From: Craterilacuibacter sinensis
Lineage (GTDB): Bacteria > Pseudomonadota > Gammaproteobacteria > Burkholderiales > Chromobacteriaceae
Direction of reading: 5' to 3'
NCBI RefSeq assembly: GCF_009831765.1
Contig: NZ_WSSB01000002.1
Coordinates: 170,588 to 234,587, forward strand
Length of the DNA stretch: 64,000 nucleotides
Shown here: piece after piece, positions 42,148 through 52,923 of the stretch
How positions within the stretch are numbered: position 1 is the first letter of the stretch
How the letters are laid out: each line of letters begins with the position of its first letter
Program-made: the position numbers and the translations under genes
Notes under the pieces: generated by a model
What the model saw: the letters and a program-made list of their open reading frames with translations, nothing else
What the model was told of the DNA's origin: nothing
The model's database searches: none

Positions 42148-42954
42148 TTATTTCCCGCCGCCGGCGGTGTCGGTTGTGTCTCGGGTCAGATACCACGCCC
42201 CCAGTATCGGCAAGGTGGTAATCAGCATCACGGTCATGGCCACCACATTGGTGATCGGCACATCACGCGGCCGCCCCAGCTGGTTCAACAGCCAGATAGG
42301 CAGCGTCACTTCCGCTCCTGCGGTAAAGGTGGTGACGATGATTTCGTCGAAGGACAGGGCAAAGGCCAGCATGCCGCCGGCCAGCAAGGAGGTGGCCAGA
42401 CCCGGCATCACGATGTGGCGAAAGGTCTGCCAGCTGTCTGCTCCCAGATCCATCGAGGCTTCGATGTGCGACATCGGCATGCGCCGCAAGCGCGCCACCA
42501 CATTGTTGTAGACCACCACCACGCAGAAGGTGGCATGCCCCACGATAATGGTCAGTAGGCCGGGGTTGATATCGGCCACTTTAAATGCCGTCAACAGCGA
42601 GATGCCGGTGATGATGCCGGGCAGGGCGATGGGCAGCACCAAGAGCAAGGTGATGGCGTTTTTACCGAAGAAGGGGCGCCGTGACAGTGCCATTGCCGCC
42701 AGCGTGCCCAGTGCCAGGGCCAGCACGGTCGCGGCGGTGGCGACTTTAAGCGACAGCACGATGGCGGCGAAAATATCCGGCCGCGCCCAGGCGTCGCTAA
42801 ACCAGTGCAGGGTAAAGCCCTGCAGCGGGAAGGAGAATGCGCTCTCTTCGGTATTGAAGGCGTAGGCAAAAATTACCAGCAGCGGAAAATGCAGGAAGGC
42901 GAGGCCGCCATAGGCCGCCAGGCGCAAGGCCCAGGGTGTGCGCTCAGAGTGCAT
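42148..42954 (-). CDS. ydcV: ABC transporter permease (YdcV/PotI-like)
   Basis: A 268-residue inner-membrane permease with six helices. The EAA-loop signature for contact with the ATPase appears as [21 protein letters not shown]. The opening and the [20 protein letters not shown] segment place it with the polyamine permeases PotC/PotI/YdcV. It overlaps the preceding permease gene by 11 nt and ends 12 nt before patD, so all are one operon for uptake of putrescine or a related amine. Confidence 0.92.
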   Translation of the reverse strand: MHSERTPWALRLAAYGGLAFLHFPLLVIFAYAFNTEESAFSFPLQGFTLHWFSDAWARPDIFAAIVLSLKVATAATVLALALGTLAAMALSRRPFFGKNAITLLLVLPIALPGIITGISLLTAFKVADINPGLLTIIVGHATFCVVVVYNNVVARLRRMPMSHIEASMDLGADSWQTFRHIVMPGLATSLLAGGMLAFALSFDEIIVTTFTAGAEVTLPIWLLNQLGRPRDVPITNVVAMTVMLITTLPILGAWYLTRDTTDTAGGGK

Positions 42955-43897
42955 CGAAAGCCCCCAGTCGTTTCGAGATCGCCAGATAAATGCTGATCAG
43001 CACAATGGGCACGACGGTGAAGGCCGCCGCCATCGGCATATTGCCGATCGAGCCTTGCATGGTGTAGACCATATTGCCGATATACAGGCCGGACGGGCCG
43101 ATCAGCTGCGGAATGATGAAGTCGCCCAGCGTCAGCGAGAAAGTGAAGATGGAACCGGCGACCACGCCCGGTATCGCCATGGGCAGGATAACGTAGCCAA
43201 AGGTCTGCCACGGACGCGCGCCCAGATCGCTGGAGGCGGCGATCAGGTTTTCCGGCACCCGCTCCAGTGCCGCCTGTATCGGCAAAATCATGAACGGCAG
43301 CCAGATATAGACGAAGACCCAGAAACGGCCGAAGTTGGAGGTGGCCAGTGTGGTGCCGCCCACGTGCGGCAGCGCGAGCATCCACTCGTAAGCCGGGGTA
43401 ATGCCCAGCTTTTCGATCAGCCACCAGCTGATGCCGCCCTTGGCCAGCAGCACGGTCCAGGCATAGACCTTGACGATATAGCTGGCCCACATCGGCAGCA
43501 TCACCGCCACATAGAAAAAGGCCTTCTCGGCTCCGCGTGCATGGCGCGCCATATAGTAGGCCAGCGGAAAAGCCAGTAGCGCGCTCATCAATGACACCGC
43601 CAGTGCCATAAACAGCGTGCGCAGGATGATGTCGAGGTTGGTGCTGTCGAATAGCGCCTGATAGTTGGCCAGCGTCCAGACTGGCGTCACCTGCATGGTG
43701 AAGTCGTCGAAGGTGTAGCCGCTTTGCAGCACCAGCGCGAGCAAAGAGCCCAGATAAACCACGCCGAACCACAAGAGCGGCGGGGTCAGCAGCAATAGCA
43801 GGGTCAGCACCGGCTTGCGGTAGAGCAAGGCCGAGATCCGCCGTCCCAGTCCGTTTTTTGCCGTTGTGCCGTTTCGGGAGATGGCCATGCTGCTCAT
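42944..43897 (-). CDS. ydcU: ABC transporter permease (YdcU/PotH-like)
   Basis: A 317-residue permease of the PotB/PotH/YdcU type, with six to seven membrane segments and the EAA-type loop [28 protein letters not shown]. The start [10 protein letters not shown] at 43897 is preceded by GGAGGCGGC and overlaps the ATPase stop by 4 nt, implying translational coupling. The frame upstream to 44113 lies inside the ATPase gene and is rejected. It pairs with YdcV to form the translocation channel. Confidence 0.92.
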   Translation of the reverse strand: MSSMAISRNGTTAKNGLGRRISALLYRKPVLTLLLLLTPPLLWFGVVYLGSLLALVLQSGYTFDDFTMQVTPVWTLANYQALFDSTNLDIILRTLFMALAVSLMSALLAFPLAYYMARHARGAEKAFFYVAVMLPMWASYIVKVYAWTVLLAKGGISWWLIEKLGITPAYEWMLALPHVGGTTLATSNFGRFWVFVYIWLPFMILPIQAALERVPENLIAASSDLGARPWQTFGYVILPMAIPGVVAGSIFTFSLTLGDFIIPQLIGPSGLYIGNMVYTMQGSIGNMPMAAAFTVVPIVLISIYLAISKRLGAFDAL

Positions 43898-44910
43898 GCC
43901 GCCTCCGTGATCCAGTGCATGGCATCGATGCGCCATGCCAGCTCGACTTCGCTGCCGATAAGGGGCAGCGCGCCGCCAAAGCTGGGGGTCAGCGCGGTCA
44001 GTACCGCCTTGCCGGCCAGCTCGACCTCGATGCGGTTGACCGCGCCGAGGAAGGCGATGTCGCGTACCACGCCTTTGGCGCGTACGGCATGCGCTGTCAC
44101 GATGCCTGCGCAACCTAGCTGGATGCGCTCGGGGCGGATGGCGAATATACGGCGCTGGCCGGTGAGGCTTTGCGCCAAAGGCGCATCGACCACATTGCTG
44201 GTGCCGACAAAATCGGCGACGAAGCGGCTGGCCGGCTTGTCGTACAGATCCTGCGGCGTGGCGATCTGCTCGATGCGGCCCTTGGCGAAAACGGCCACGC
44301 GATCCGACATCGACAGCGCTTCGGACTGGTCGTGGGTGACAAAGACAAAGGTGATACCCAGCTTGCGCTGCAGGTTCTTGAGTTCGCTTTGCATCTGCTC
44401 GCGCAGCTTAAGGTCGAGCGCGCCCAGGGGTTCGTCCAGCAGCAGGACGCGCGGGCGGCCGACCAGCGCGCGCGCCAGTGCCACACGCTGGCGCTGTCCG
44501 CCGGACAACTCGCCCGGCTTGCGGCTGCCATAGTCGGCCAGTGCGACCATGGATAGCGCCTCTTCGGCCCGCGCCAGGCGTTCCTTCTTGCCGACGCCCT
44601 TGACCATCAGGCCATAGGCGACGTTATTCAGTACATCCATGGTGGGAAAGAGCGCGTAATCCTGAAATACGGTATTCACATCGCGCTCGAAAGGCGCCAG
44701 CGCACTGGCGTCCTGGCCGGCGATCAGGATACGCCCCGAGCTTGGCAATTCGAAGCCGGCAATCAGGCGCAAGCAGGTGGTCTTGCCCGAGCCGGAAGGG
44801 CCGAGCATGGAGAAAAACTCGCCTTCGTTGATGGTGAGCGAGACATTGTCGACGGCGCGCATCTGGCCGAACAGGCGGCTGACGTGGTCGAAGGTGACGG
44901 CGTGGGGCAT
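43894..44910 (-). CDS. ydcT: ABC transporter ATP-binding protein (YdcT/PotG-like)
   Basis: A 338-residue ATPase. Walker A GPSGSGKTT (about residue 40), Q-loop FQDYALFPTMDV, signature LSGGQRQRVALARAL, Walker B VLLLDEPLGALD and H-loop VTHDQSEA are all intact, followed by a C-terminal TOBE domain. It is the energy subunit of the polyamine-type transporter with the two permeases downstream. I chose MPHAV at 44910, preceded by GAGG; a second Met at 44925 has no ribosome site, and the open frame further upstream is an intergenic repeat. Confidence 0.93.
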   Translation of the reverse strand: MPHAVTFDHVSRLFGQMRAVDNVSLTINEGEFFSMLGPSGSGKTTCLRLIAGFELPSSGRILIAGQDASALAPFERDVNTVFQDYALFPTMDVLNNVAYGLMVKGVGKKERLARAEEALSMVALADYGSRKPGELSGGQRQRVALARALVGRPRVLLLDEPLGALDLKLREQMQSELKNLQRKLGITFVFVTHDQSEALSMSDRVAVFAKGRIEQIATPQDLYDKPASRFVADFVGTSNVVDAPLAQSLTGQRRIFAIRPERIQLGCAGIVTAHAVRAKGVVRDIAFLGAVNRIEVELAGKAVLTALTPSFGGALPLIGSEVELAWRIDAMHWITEAA

Positions 44911-45247
44911 GATAGGCAGCCTCATAAGTGCGCTTTGTGTGTATATCAACCCAGATGCAAAGCAGCGGGTGTTATATGTTGTGCCGCTGTTGCCGCCAGT
45001 CACCTGCCCCGTAGGCGCGAGCCGGGCAAAAGTTTGGCCCCAAGGTTTTAAGCCGCCTCCTGTTTGAGCGATTTGCGGTAGCAAATCGCGAGTTTGGCGG
45101 CGCCTTGGGGGCGAATTTTTGCCCGGGGTTTCGAGTGGCTTCGGGTCGCCTTTTCCTTGGTTTCTTCCTTTTGGCGAGACAAAAGGAAGAAACCCGTCCG
45201 CCGCGCGGAAGCGGCAGGTAAGAGGCATCCGCGCAGCGGATACGTAC
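44911..45247. repeat. Structured palindromic repeat region between ydcS and ydcT
   Basis: This 337-bp gap lies inside the transporter operon. A large imperfect palindrome (arms about 45024-45057 and 45096-45124) surrounds a perfect 9-bp hairpin GCGATTTGC/GCAAATCGC (45068-45089). A second perfect hairpin of 15 bp, GGTTTCTTCCTTTTG/CAAAAGGAAGAAACC, is at 45159-45194, and a third, ATCCGC/GCGGAT, is at 45227-45241 just after the ydcS stop. The layout looks like a dispersed intergenic repeat rather than a gene and may limit transcription from ydcS into ydcT. Confidence 0.65.
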
Positions 45248-46396
45248 TTATTTGCCGCCCATCACGCCGATGTAGTCGCGGGTCCAGGTGCTGTACGGTA
45301 CGCAACTGCCTTGCGACGCGCATTTGGCTTGCGGCGTTTTCCAGAAGTGCACCTTGTCGAAGCGCTCGAAGCCGTTGGTCTTGCAGACATCGCTGCCGCC
45401 CGGTGTTTTTTCCTTGCAGGCAGCCGGGGTGACCGGGTTGGAGCCGAACCATTCGGCCAGTGCCGACTGCAGCTTGGGATTCAGCGAGTATTCCATCCAC
45501 TGGTAGGCGCAGGACGGGTGTTTGGCATCGGCGTGCAGCATGGTGGTATCGGCCCAGCCGGTGACGCCTTCTTTGGGAATGGTCGATGCAATCGGCTGCT
45601 TCTCGGCCTTGAGCGCATTGACCTGATAGCCCCACGAGCCCGAAGCGGCCACGCCTTCGTTTTTGAAATCGCTCATCTGCACGGTCGCATCATGCCAGTA
45701 GCGGTGCTTGAGCGTGTTTTGCTGTTTGAGCAGTTTGATCACTTCGGCGTACTGCTTGTCGTTCAGCTCGTACGGGTCTTTGATGCCGAGGTCCGGGCGT
45801 TTGCTTTTCAAATAGAGCGCAGCGTCGGCGATATAGATCGGGCCGTCGTAGGCCTGGATGCGACCCTTGTTGGGCTTGCCGTCGGGCAGGTTTTGCGGCT
45901 CGAATACCACGGCCCATGAGGCCGGCGGGGTCTTGAAGATCTTGGTGTTGTACATCAGTACATTCGGGCCCCACTGGTAGGGCACGCCATAACTCTGCCC
46001 GGCCACCGTGTACCACGGCGCACCCTGCAGGCGCTTGTCGATCTGCTTGTAGCTTGGAATCAGCGCAAGATTGATCGGCTGCACCTTCTTGCCGTACACC
46101 AGACGCAGGCTGGCGTCGCCGGAGGCGGTGACCAGATCGTAGCCGCCTTTATTCATCAGGCTGACCATCTCGTCCGAGGTGGCGGCCGTCTTGACGTTGA
46201 CCTTGCAGCCGGTGGCCTTTTCAAACGGCGTCACCCAGTCATAACTCTTGTCCGACTCGCCGCGCTCCAGGTAGCCGGGCCAGGCGATGATGTCGAGCCG
46301 GCCTTCGCCTTTTCCTATCTGGCTAAGGGGGGCGGCGATGGCGGTGAGGGTGGTGGCGGCCAGTGTCAGGCCGATCAGCTGCGGGATCGCTCTCAT
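45248..46396 (-). CDS. ydcS: Polyamine-type ABC transporter substrate-binding protein (YdcS-like)
   Basis: A 382-residue periplasmic binding protein. The signal peptide (residues 1-23, ending TAIAA) is followed by LDIIAWPGYLERGESDKSYDWVTPFEKATGCKVNVK, close to YdcS/PotD. The four Cys near the C-terminus (AACKEK, DVCKTN, AKCASQGSC) are typical of YdcS. Start 46396 is preceded by GGAGAA. It is the first gene of the ydcS-T-U-V-patD cluster, which imports putrescine or a related amine and oxidises its aldehyde. Separation by the repeat region suggests higher expression of this subunit than of the rest. Confidence 0.92.
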   Translation of the reverse strand: MRAIPQLIGLTLAATTLTAIAAPLSQIGKGEGRLDIIAWPGYLERGESDKSYDWVTPFEKATGCKVNVKTAATSDEMVSLMNKGGYDLVTASGDASLRLVYGKKVQPINLALIPSYKQIDKRLQGAPWYTVAGQSYGVPYQWGPNVLMYNTKIFKTPPASWAVVFEPQNLPDGKPNKGRIQAYDGPIYIADAALYLKSKRPDLGIKDPYELNDKQYAEVIKLLKQQNTLKHRYWHDATVQMSDFKNEGVAASGSWGYQVNALKAEKQPIASTIPKEGVTGWADTTMLHADAKHPSCAYQWMEYSLNPKLQSALAEWFGSNPVTPAACKEKTPGGSDVCKTNGFERFDKVHFWKTPQAKCASQGSCVPYSTWTRDYIGVMGGK

Positions 46397-46569
46397 GAAT
46401 TTCTTCTCCGATTTTTTTAAGGCAAAGGCAAGCATGCCTGCGCATCTTTGTGCACATGTCATGTGTTTAATTTATCGGGCATAACAGGCGAAAAAGAAAG
46501 TTTCTTGTGGATTTTTTGTGCAGGAAAGAGGCCGGCGCAGCCGGAATGTCGGATTTTTGCCGCAAAAAA

Positions 46570-46612
46570 GCACGCCACACCCTGCGGGAGGATGTGGCGT
46601 GCCTGATAGGAG
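46570..46612 (-). terminator. Rho-independent terminator of kup
   Basis: On the minus strand GCACGCCACA and TGTGGCGTGC (46593-46602 and 46570-46579) form a 10-bp stem followed directly by TTTTTT (46564-46569). It lies about 40 nt after the kup stop. Confidence 0.85.
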
Positions 46613-46640
46613 AGGCGGCTGTTTAAAAAATTGACCGCAA

Positions 46641-48509
46641 TTAAAGCTCGACCTGGGCGCCCAGTTCCACCACCCGGTTGGTCGGGATCTGGAAGAAGTC
46701 GGTCGCCTTGAGGGCATTGCGGCTCATGCCGACAAACAGCTTCTCGCGCCAGCGCGCCATGCCTGGCCTGTCGGTCGAGATCAGCGTTTCGCGTGACAGG
46801 AAGAAGGAGGTATCCATCACCTCGAAAGCCAGGCCCTGCGCCTCGCACTGCGCGAGGATGGCATTGACGTCGGGGGTCTCCTTGTAGCCGTAGTCGGCCA
46901 GCACCTGCCAGAACGAATCCGACAGCCGGGTGATGGTCAGGCGTTCTTCCGGCTCGACATAGGGCTCGTCCTTGGTGCGTATCGTCAGCAGCACCACGCG
47001 CTCGTGCAGCACCTTGTTGTGCTTGAGATTGTGCAGCATGGCATGCGGTACGCCGTGGCTGGAGCTGGTCATGAATACGGCGGTGCCGGCCACGCGTGTC
47101 GGCGGGTAGGCTTCCATATTCTCGATAAAGCCGTCCAGCGGAATCGCCTGCTCGTCCAGTCTTTCCGCCAGCAGGCTGCGGCCGCGCTTCCAGGTGGTCA
47201 TCAGGATGAACATCACCGCGCCTATCACCAGCGGCAGCCAGCCGCCGGCGGTAATCTTGTGGATATTGGCCGAAAACAGAGGCACATCGATAAACAGGAA
47301 GAGCGCGGTGGCCGGTGCCACCGCCCACAGTGGCCAGCGCCAGTTGCGGCGTGCCACCGTGGCGGCGAGCAAGGTGGTGATCACCATGGTGCCGGTCACC
47401 GCGATGCCGTAGGCGGCGGCCAGGTTGCTGGAGCTGCCGAAGGCCACCACCACGATGATCACGGCCGCCAGCAGCGCCCAGTTGATCATCGGGATATAGA
47501 TCTGGCCGATTTCCTTTTCCGAGGTATGCAGGATGGACAGCCGCGGGATATAGCCCAGCTGTACCGCCTGACGGGTCAGCGAGAACACGCCGGAAATCAC
47601 CGCTTGCGAGGCGATGACGGTGGCGAAGGTGGCCAGACCGACCAGCGGATACAGCGCCCAGTCCGGTGCCAGATTGAAGAAGGGGTTTTTGACTGCGGCC
47701 GGCTCGGCCAGAATCAGTGCGCCCTGACCGAAATAGTTGAGTACCAGCGCCGGCAGCACCAGCGCAAACCAGGCGCGGCGGATCGGGCTTTTGCCGAAGT
47801 GGCCCATGTCGGCATACAGCGCCTCGGTGCCGGTAATGGCCAGCACCACCGAACCCAGCGTCAGAAAGGCGATCATGCCGTTATCCAGCATAAAGCGCAC
47901 GCCCCAGACCGGGTTGAGTGCGCCCAGCACCTCGGGGTTATCCATGATGCCGCCCACGCCCAGCGTGGCCAGCGTCAGGAACCAGATGCCCATGACCGGC
48001 CCGAACAGCGTGCCGACGCGGGCGGTGCCGTGTTTCTGGATCAGGAATAAGCCGCTTAATACCGAAAGTGAAATAGGCAGGATATAGGGGGTAAAGGTCG
48101 GGGTAATCACCTCCAGACCCTCGACCGCAGAGAGCACCGACATGGCCGGGGTAATGATGACTTCACCGTAGAAGAAGCCCGCCCCCATGATGCCCAGTAT
48201 CATTAACAGCCAGCCCGGCGTGCCGCGCACCTTGCGTTTGGACAGCGCCATCAGCGTCAGAATGCCGCCTTCACCGCGGTTGTCAGCCCGAAGCACGAAG
48301 GCAAGGTATTTGATGGACACCACCAGGATCAGCTCCCAGAACACCAGGGACAGCACGCCCAGCACATTGTCGTGGGTGGGCAGCAGGCCGTAGTGGCCGG
48401 AAAAGCATTCTTTCAGGGTGTAGAGCGGGCTGGTGCCGATGTCGCCATAGACGACGCCCAGCGCGGCCAGCGTGATGCCGGCCATGGCTTTATTGTTGTG
48501 AACCTGCAT
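46641..48509 (-). CDS. kup: Potassium uptake protein Kup
   Basis: A 622-residue KUP/HAK family potassium-proton symporter. About 12 membrane segments span residues 15-455, beginning [26 protein letters not shown], the family signature. A hydrophilic C-terminal domain follows to 622, with [28 protein letters not shown]. Start MQVHNNKAM at 48509 is chosen on family similarity; no strong ribosome site is visible. It is a single gene ending at a strong terminator. Confidence 0.96.
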   Translation of the reverse strand: MQVHNNKAMAGITLAALGVVYGDIGTSPLYTLKECFSGHYGLLPTHDNVLGVLSLVFWELILVVSIKYLAFVLRADNRGEGGILTLMALSKRKVRGTPGWLLMILGIMGAGFFYGEVIITPAMSVLSAVEGLEVITPTFTPYILPISLSVLSGLFLIQKHGTARVGTLFGPVMGIWFLTLATLGVGGIMDNPEVLGALNPVWGVRFMLDNGMIAFLTLGSVVLAITGTEALYADMGHFGKSPIRRAWFALVLPALVLNYFGQGALILAEPAAVKNPFFNLAPDWALYPLVGLATFATVIASQAVISGVFSLTRQAVQLGYIPRLSILHTSEKEIGQIYIPMINWALLAAVIIVVVAFGSSSNLAAAYGIAVTGTMVITTLLAATVARRNWRWPLWAVAPATALFLFIDVPLFSANIHKITAGGWLPLVIGAVMFILMTTWKRGRSLLAERLDEQAIPLDGFIENMEAYPPTRVAGTAVFMTSSSHGVPHAMLHNLKHNKVLHERVVLLTIRTKDEPYVEPEERLTITRLSDSFWQVLADYGYKETPDVNAILAQCEAQGLAFEVMDTSFFLSRETLISTDRPGMARWREKLFVGMSRNALKATDFFQIPTNRVVELGAQVEL

Positions 48510-48656
48510 AGGGACCAGACTTGACCGTGATTGGGAAGGTTGCAATGCAGCAACCCATAATGAATAGCGCGCAGCTTACTCTCAAGCATTCGGTGCGCCA
48601 AGTATCGCCTGCAGCGTAGCAGAAAATTTTTCCCGGGCTATGGCCGGGGCCTTGCA

Positions 48657-48678
48657 GCCCTCCCGCAGCGGGGAGGGC
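48657..48678 (-). terminator. Hairpin after ycaO
   Basis: GCCCTCCC and GGGAGGGC form an 8-bp G:C stem with a 6-nt loop, 9 nt beyond the ycaO stop on the minus strand. No T-tract follows. Confidence 0.5.
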
Positions 48679-48686
48679 CTGCCTGA

Positions 48687-50390
48687 TCAGAACAGCTTAT
48701 CGTAAGCCTGCAGCAGGCGCTGATGCAGCTCCAGCCCTTCGAGTGCCAGGCCCGGCGAGGACAGGCCGAAGAAGCGTTCGCGTTGTGCCAGCAGGTCTTC
48801 GGCCAGCGACAGTGTGTCTGCGCCATACAACAGCGCCAGAGAAGGGCGGAAGTCGCCTTCGCCGTCCAGGTCGAGCAGGGTCTCGATGCAGCGGTAGACG
48901 TGGTAGCGCGAATCGGCAATCTGGCGGAAGTGGTGTATCCATTCCAGCCCTTCACGGATGGCTGCCTTGTCGCCGCAAGCCAGCGCCAGCAGGGTTTTCA
49001 GCTCGCCCATGCGCAGGTTTTTCCAGGCCGAGCCTTCCGGCACGGCCAGACCCAGAATCTCCCACAGCGAGCGGTGGTCGGCCAGACCCAGCACTTGCAG
49101 TTCGCGCAGCAGTCCGGCACAGGCCGCCTCGTCCAGCGCATGCAGATTCAGGATGGCGGGGCGGACGCTATTGCCCACGCTATTGTTTTCCCACTCCAGA
49201 TCGTCGACCTGATAGATCTCGGACATGCCCGGCACCAGAATGCGGCAGGCGTAGACACCCAGTTCGGTGAAGTCGGAGACATAAATCTCGAATTCGTCCT
49301 CGTGAATGATGGCGCACAGACGCTCGTAATCCTGCTGCGTGCTGCCCTTGAAGTCCCAGTCTTCGAAAGCAAAGTCAGGTTTGGCCGCGAGGAAGGGCCA
49401 GCCTATGATGCCGGCCGAGTCGACAAAGTGGGTTTCCAGATTGGACGGGCTGGCGACTTCATCCATATCCATGCCCGCTTCCGGGAAGCCGGCCAGTGCA
49501 TCCAGCGCGCGGCCCTGCAGCAGCTCGGTCAGCGCACGCTCCAATGCCACTTCGAAGCTTGGGTGGGCACCGAAACTGGCGAAGACACCCTGGTCGTGCG
49601 GATGCAGCATGGTGACGTTCATCACCGGATAGCGCCCGCCAAGCGAAGCATCTTTTACCAGAATGCCGAAGCCGGCGTCGCGCAGGCCCTGAATGCCGGC
49701 GGCGATGCGCGGATAGCGGGCAATCACGTCTTCCGGCACATCCGGCAGGCAGATGCCTTCGGCGATGATGCGGAACTTGATATGGCGCTCAAGGATTTCC
49801 GACAGCGCCTGGGTGCGCGCTTCCGGCTGGGTGTTGCCGGCAGACATGCCGTTGCTGACATACAGGTTGCCGATGATATTGACCGGTATCCAGCTTTGCG
49901 CGCCGTCCGACACGCGGGTGTAAGGCAGGGCGCAGATGCCGCGCCCGCCATTGCCGGAATTGAGGTCGACCAGCGTGGCCGCCTCGATGGCGTCGTCCGG
50001 GTTGTAGAAGGCCAGCAGGTCTTCGTTCAGCAGGCCCTCGGGCCAGCTATCATCTTGGGGCAATGCGAACCAGCGCTCTTGCGGGTAATGGACGAAGGGG
50101 CGATTGGCGCGTTCTTCACCCAGATAGAAATGGGTCCAGAAGTAATGGCAGGACAGGCGCTCGAACATCTCGCCCAGGGCGCTGGCGCGTGCTGCCAGCT
50201 CGCTTGCGCCCTTGCCGTTGGTAAACAGTAAGGGGCAGTCGCGGTCGCGGATATGCACCGACCAGCAGTTGTCGACCGGATTGAGCCAGGACACTTCTTC
50301 GATATTGAAGCCGCGCGCGGCCAGTTTGCCCTGCATGGTGGCAATGGAGTCTTCGAGGGCGGCGTCTTTGCCGGGAATGAAATGTTGCAT
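48687..50390 (-). CDS. ycaO: YcaO domain protein (S12 methylthiotransferase accessory factor type)
   Basis: A 567-residue ATP-binding YcaO protein, collinear with the 586-residue E. coli YcaO: the start QHFIPGKDAALEDSIA and the segments WSVHIRDRDCPLLFTNGKG, IIGNLYVSNGMSAGNT and ETHFVDSAGIIGW match closely. The ATP-binding glutamates are in ALGEMFERLS and ALSEILERHIK. A C-terminal helical tail of about 150 residues is also shared. E. coli YcaO assists beta-methylthiolation of ribosomal protein S12 Asp88 by RimO. There is no precursor peptide, dehydrogenase or transporter nearby, so this is not a thiazole/oxazole peptide cluster. Confidence 0.93.
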   Translation of the reverse strand: MQHFIPGKDAALEDSIATMQGKLAARGFNIEEVSWLNPVDNCWSVHIRDRDCPLLFTNGKGASELAARASALGEMFERLSCHYFWTHFYLGEERANRPFVHYPQERWFALPQDDSWPEGLLNEDLLAFYNPDDAIEAATLVDLNSGNGGRGICALPYTRVSDGAQSWIPVNIIGNLYVSNGMSAGNTQPEARTQALSEILERHIKFRIIAEGICLPDVPEDVIARYPRIAAGIQGLRDAGFGILVKDASLGGRYPVMNVTMLHPHDQGVFASFGAHPSFEVALERALTELLQGRALDALAGFPEAGMDMDEVASPSNLETHFVDSAGIIGWPFLAAKPDFAFEDWDFKGSTQQDYERLCAIIHEDEFEIYVSDFTELGVYACRILVPGMSEIYQVDDLEWENNSVGNSVRPAILNLHALDEAACAGLLRELQVLGLADHRSLWEILGLAVPEGSAWKNLRMGELKTLLALACGDKAAIREGLEWIHHFRQIADSRYHVYRCIETLLDLDGEGDFRPSLALLYGADTLSLAEDLLAQRERFFGLSSPGLALEGLELHQRLLQAYDKLF

Positions 50391-50535
50391 ATTGGAGAAA
50401 CTTCCTGCTGGGGTAATCAATATTGGCGCGCAGCTTAGCATGTGCTCCCGCTTGCCGTGGGGATAGCTGCCATTTGCCCGCCACTGTTTGGACGTGCGCT
50501 GCACGCCCGGCTTCCACCCTTGCCCCCGCCGGCGC

Positions 50536-50541
50536 TACAAT
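50536..50541 (+). promoter_or_regulatory. -10 box candidate of proS
   Basis: TACAAT lies 36 nt before the proS ATG, matching the TACAAT boxes upstream of rnpB, dusB and tsaC. No good -35 hexamer is evident. Confidence 0.4.
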
Positions 50542-50576
50542 CGCGCTATCTAACGCAATTTCAAGGATGTTCCCCC

Positions 50577-52292
50577 ATGCGCGCTTCGCAGTTCTTCATC
50601 TCTACCCTGAAAGAGGCTCCGGCCGATGCCGATATCGTCAGCCAGAAGCTGATGCTGCGTGCCGGTATGATCCGCAAGGTAGGTGCCGGCATCTATAGCT
50701 GGATGCCCATGGGTCTGCGTGCCTTGCGCAAGGTCGAAGCCATCGTGCGTGAAGAAATGAACCGTGCCGGCGCCATCGAAATTTCGATGCCGGTGGTGCA
50801 GCCGGCCGCTCTGTGGCAGGAAACCGGGCGCTGGGACAAGATGGGCGAGGAGCTGCTGCGTTTCAAGGACCGCCACGACCGCGACTTCGTGATCCAGCCG
50901 ACCTCGGAAGAAGTGGTGACCGACATCGTGCGCGGCGAACTGAAAAGCTACCGTCAGCTCCCGAAGAATTTCTACCAGATCCAGACCAAGTTCCGCGACG
51001 AGCGCCGCCCGCGTTTCGGCGTGATGCGTGGCCGCGAATTCACCATGAAGGACGCCTACTCCTTCGACCGCAGTGCCGAGGATGCGCTGAAGAGCTACGA
51101 CAATATGTTCGCCGCCTACCAGCGCGTGTTTGACCGAATGGGCCTGACTTACCGCGCCGTGGCGGCCGACACCGGCGCCATCGGCGGTGACCGCTCGCAT
51201 GAGTTCCAGGTGATCGCCGACACCGGCGAAGACGCTATTGTCTACTGCCCCGATTCCGATTACGCCGCCAATATCGAACTGGCCGAAGCGCTCGCCCCGG
51301 AAAGCGCACGCCAGGCGCCAGGCGCCGAGATGCAGAAGGTCTCCACACCGGGCGTGAAAACCATAGACGAGCTGGTGGCTTTCCTGTCTTGCGACATCAA
51401 AGAGACGGTAAAAGCGGTGGTGGTCGAAGGCGATGCTGAAGACAAGCTGCCGGTGCTGCTCTTGGTGCGCGGCGACCATGAACTGAATGAAATCAAGGGC
51501 GAGAAGCTTGCCGGTGTTGCCAAGCCGCTGACCTTTGCTGCGCCCGAGTCCATCGTCGCCGCCTTCGGTGCCCAGCCGGGCTCGCTGGGGCCGGTCGGTT
51601 TCAAGGGCAAGATCTACGCCGACCGCAGCGTGGCGGTGATGGCCGACATGGTGGTGGGCGGTAACGAGGACGACGTGCATCTGACCGGCGTCAACTTCGG
51701 CCGCGACCTGCCCGAGCCGGAAGTTGCCGATATCCGCAATGTACTCGAGGGTGATGCCTCGCCGGACGGCAAGGGTGTGCTGGCCATTCAGCGCGGCATT
51801 GAAGTGGGCCATGTGTTCTATCTGGGCACCAAGTACTCGAAGGAAATGGGCGCGACCTTCCTCGATATGGACGGCAAGCCCAAGCACTTCGAAATGGGCT
51901 GCTACGGTATCGGCGTATCGCGCATTCTGGGCGCGGCCATCGAGCAGAACCACGACGAGCGCGGCATTATCTGGACCGACGCACTGGCGCCATTCACCGT
52001 GGTGATCGTGCCTATGGGCATGAAGCGCAGCGAAGCCGTGGCCGATGCGGCCGAGGCCTTGTATCAGGGCCTGCTGGCCAAGGGCGTGGATGTGCTGCTG
52101 GACGACCGTGACGAACGTCCGGGCGTGCTGCTGGCCGACTCCGAACTGATCGGCATCCCGCATCGTGTGGTGATCGGTGACCGTAGCCTGAAAGAAGGCA
52201 AGGTCGAGTACCAGCATCGCCGCGATGCCGACAAGACCGAGCTGGCCGCCGCCGATGTGCTCGACTTCATGTTCGGCAAACTCGGCATTTGA
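50577..52292 (+). CDS. proS: Prolyl-tRNA synthetase ProS
   Basis: A 571-residue class II synthetase of the bacterial type. Motif 1/2 regions include [66 protein letters not shown], and motif 3 is [12 protein letters not shown]. The YbaK-like editing insertion, which clears Ala-tRNAPro, spans about residues 225-400 ([25 protein letters not shown]). An anticodon-binding domain closes the protein. Its stop overlaps the start of the next gene. Confidence 0.98.
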   Translation: MRASQFFISTLKEAPADADIVSQKLMLRAGMIRKVGAGIYSWMPMGLRALRKVEAIVREEMNRAGAIEISMPVVQPAALWQETGRWDKMGEELLRFKDRHDRDFVIQPTSEEVVTDIVRGELKSYRQLPKNFYQIQTKFRDERRPRFGVMRGREFTMKDAYSFDRSAEDALKSYDNMFAAYQRVFDRMGLTYRAVAADTGAIGGDRSHEFQVIADTGEDAIVYCPDSDYAANIELAEALAPESARQAPGAEMQKVSTPGVKTIDELVAFLSCDIKETVKAVVVEGDAEDKLPVLLLVRGDHELNEIKGEKLAGVAKPLTFAAPESIVAAFGAQPGSLGPVGFKGKIYADRSVAVMADMVVGGNEDDVHLTGVNFGRDLPEPEVADIRNVLEGDASPDGKGVLAIQRGIEVGHVFYLGTKYSKEMGATFLDMDGKPKHFEMGCYGIGVSRILGAAIEQNHDERGIIWTDALAPFTVVIVPMGMKRSEAVADAAEALYQGLLAKGVDVLLDDRDERPGVLLADSELIGIPHRVVIGDRSLKEGKVEYQHRRDADKTELAAADVLDFMFGKLGI

Positions 52293-52909
52293 TGCGCCGC
52301 GCCGTCATCAGCCTGTTGCTTGCCACGCTGGTGATGCCGGCGTGGGCGGGTGCGCAGCGTGAGGAAGATCTGTCGCACACCGTCGCTTCGGCCTTGCGCC
52401 GCAGCGTCGGTGACGTCAACGCGCCGCGGCTGGTGTTCGACAATCCGCGCGAAGGGCAGGCCTGGTTGGCGGAGATGTCGCGGCGGCTGGAAAAACGTAT
52501 ACCGGATGCGTGGGCGCGCGAGCGTCTGCTGACCGCCATCCACTATGAAGCGACCCGCGCCGGTCTCGATCCGCAGATGGTGCTGGGCCTGATTCAGGTG
52601 GAAAGCGGTTTCAAGAAATATGCAGTGTCCAGTGCCGATGCACGCGGGCTGATGCAGGTGATGCCGTTCTGGACGCGCAGCATAGGCACGCCCGAGCACA
52701 ATCTGTTCGACCTGACCACCAATCTGCGCTACGGCTGTGCCATCTTGCGCCACTACATTGACCGCGAAAAAGGCAATCTGTTTCTGGCCTTGGGGCGCTA
52801 CAACGGCAGCCGTGGCCGCAGCGAATACCCGAATATGGTGTTGGGCGCCTGGCAGCAGCAGTGGCACTGGACACCGCCCAGAGCATTGCAACAGGCTGCC
52901 TTGCACTGA
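52292..52909 (+). CDS. Lytic transglycosylase (SLT domain)
   Basis: A 205-residue exported transglycosylase. The signal peptide ends near residue 21 (PAWAGA). The catalytic Glu is in GLIQVESGFKKYAVSSADARGLMQVMP (about residue 105), followed by LRYGCAILRHYI and ALGRYNGSRGRSEYPN. It is a minimal SLT protein like those found next to proS in other betaproteobacteria. The ATG overlaps the proS stop (TGATG), so the two are translationally coupled, and the unit ends at a strong terminator. Confidence 0.9.
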   Translation: MRRAVISLLLATLVMPAWAGAQREEDLSHTVASALRRSVGDVNAPRLVFDNPREGQAWLAEMSRRLEKRIPDAWARERLLTAIHYEATRAGLDPQMVLGLIQVESGFKKYAVSSADARGLMQVMPFWTRSIGTPEHNLFDLTTNLRYGCAILRHYIDREKGNLFLALGRYNGSRGRSEYPNMVLGAWQQQWHWTPPRALQQAALH

Positions 52910-52923
52910 CTGCCGTGCTGGAT

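Noticed and set aside
42958-44113. Longer permease start at 44113
   Set aside because: The extension lies inside the ATPase gene in another frame; a good ribosome site supports 43897.
48687-50390. YcaO gene as part of a thiazole/oxazole peptide (RiPP) cluster
   Set aside because: No precursor peptide, dehydrogenase, protease or exporter is adjacent, and the protein is collinear with E. coli YcaO.
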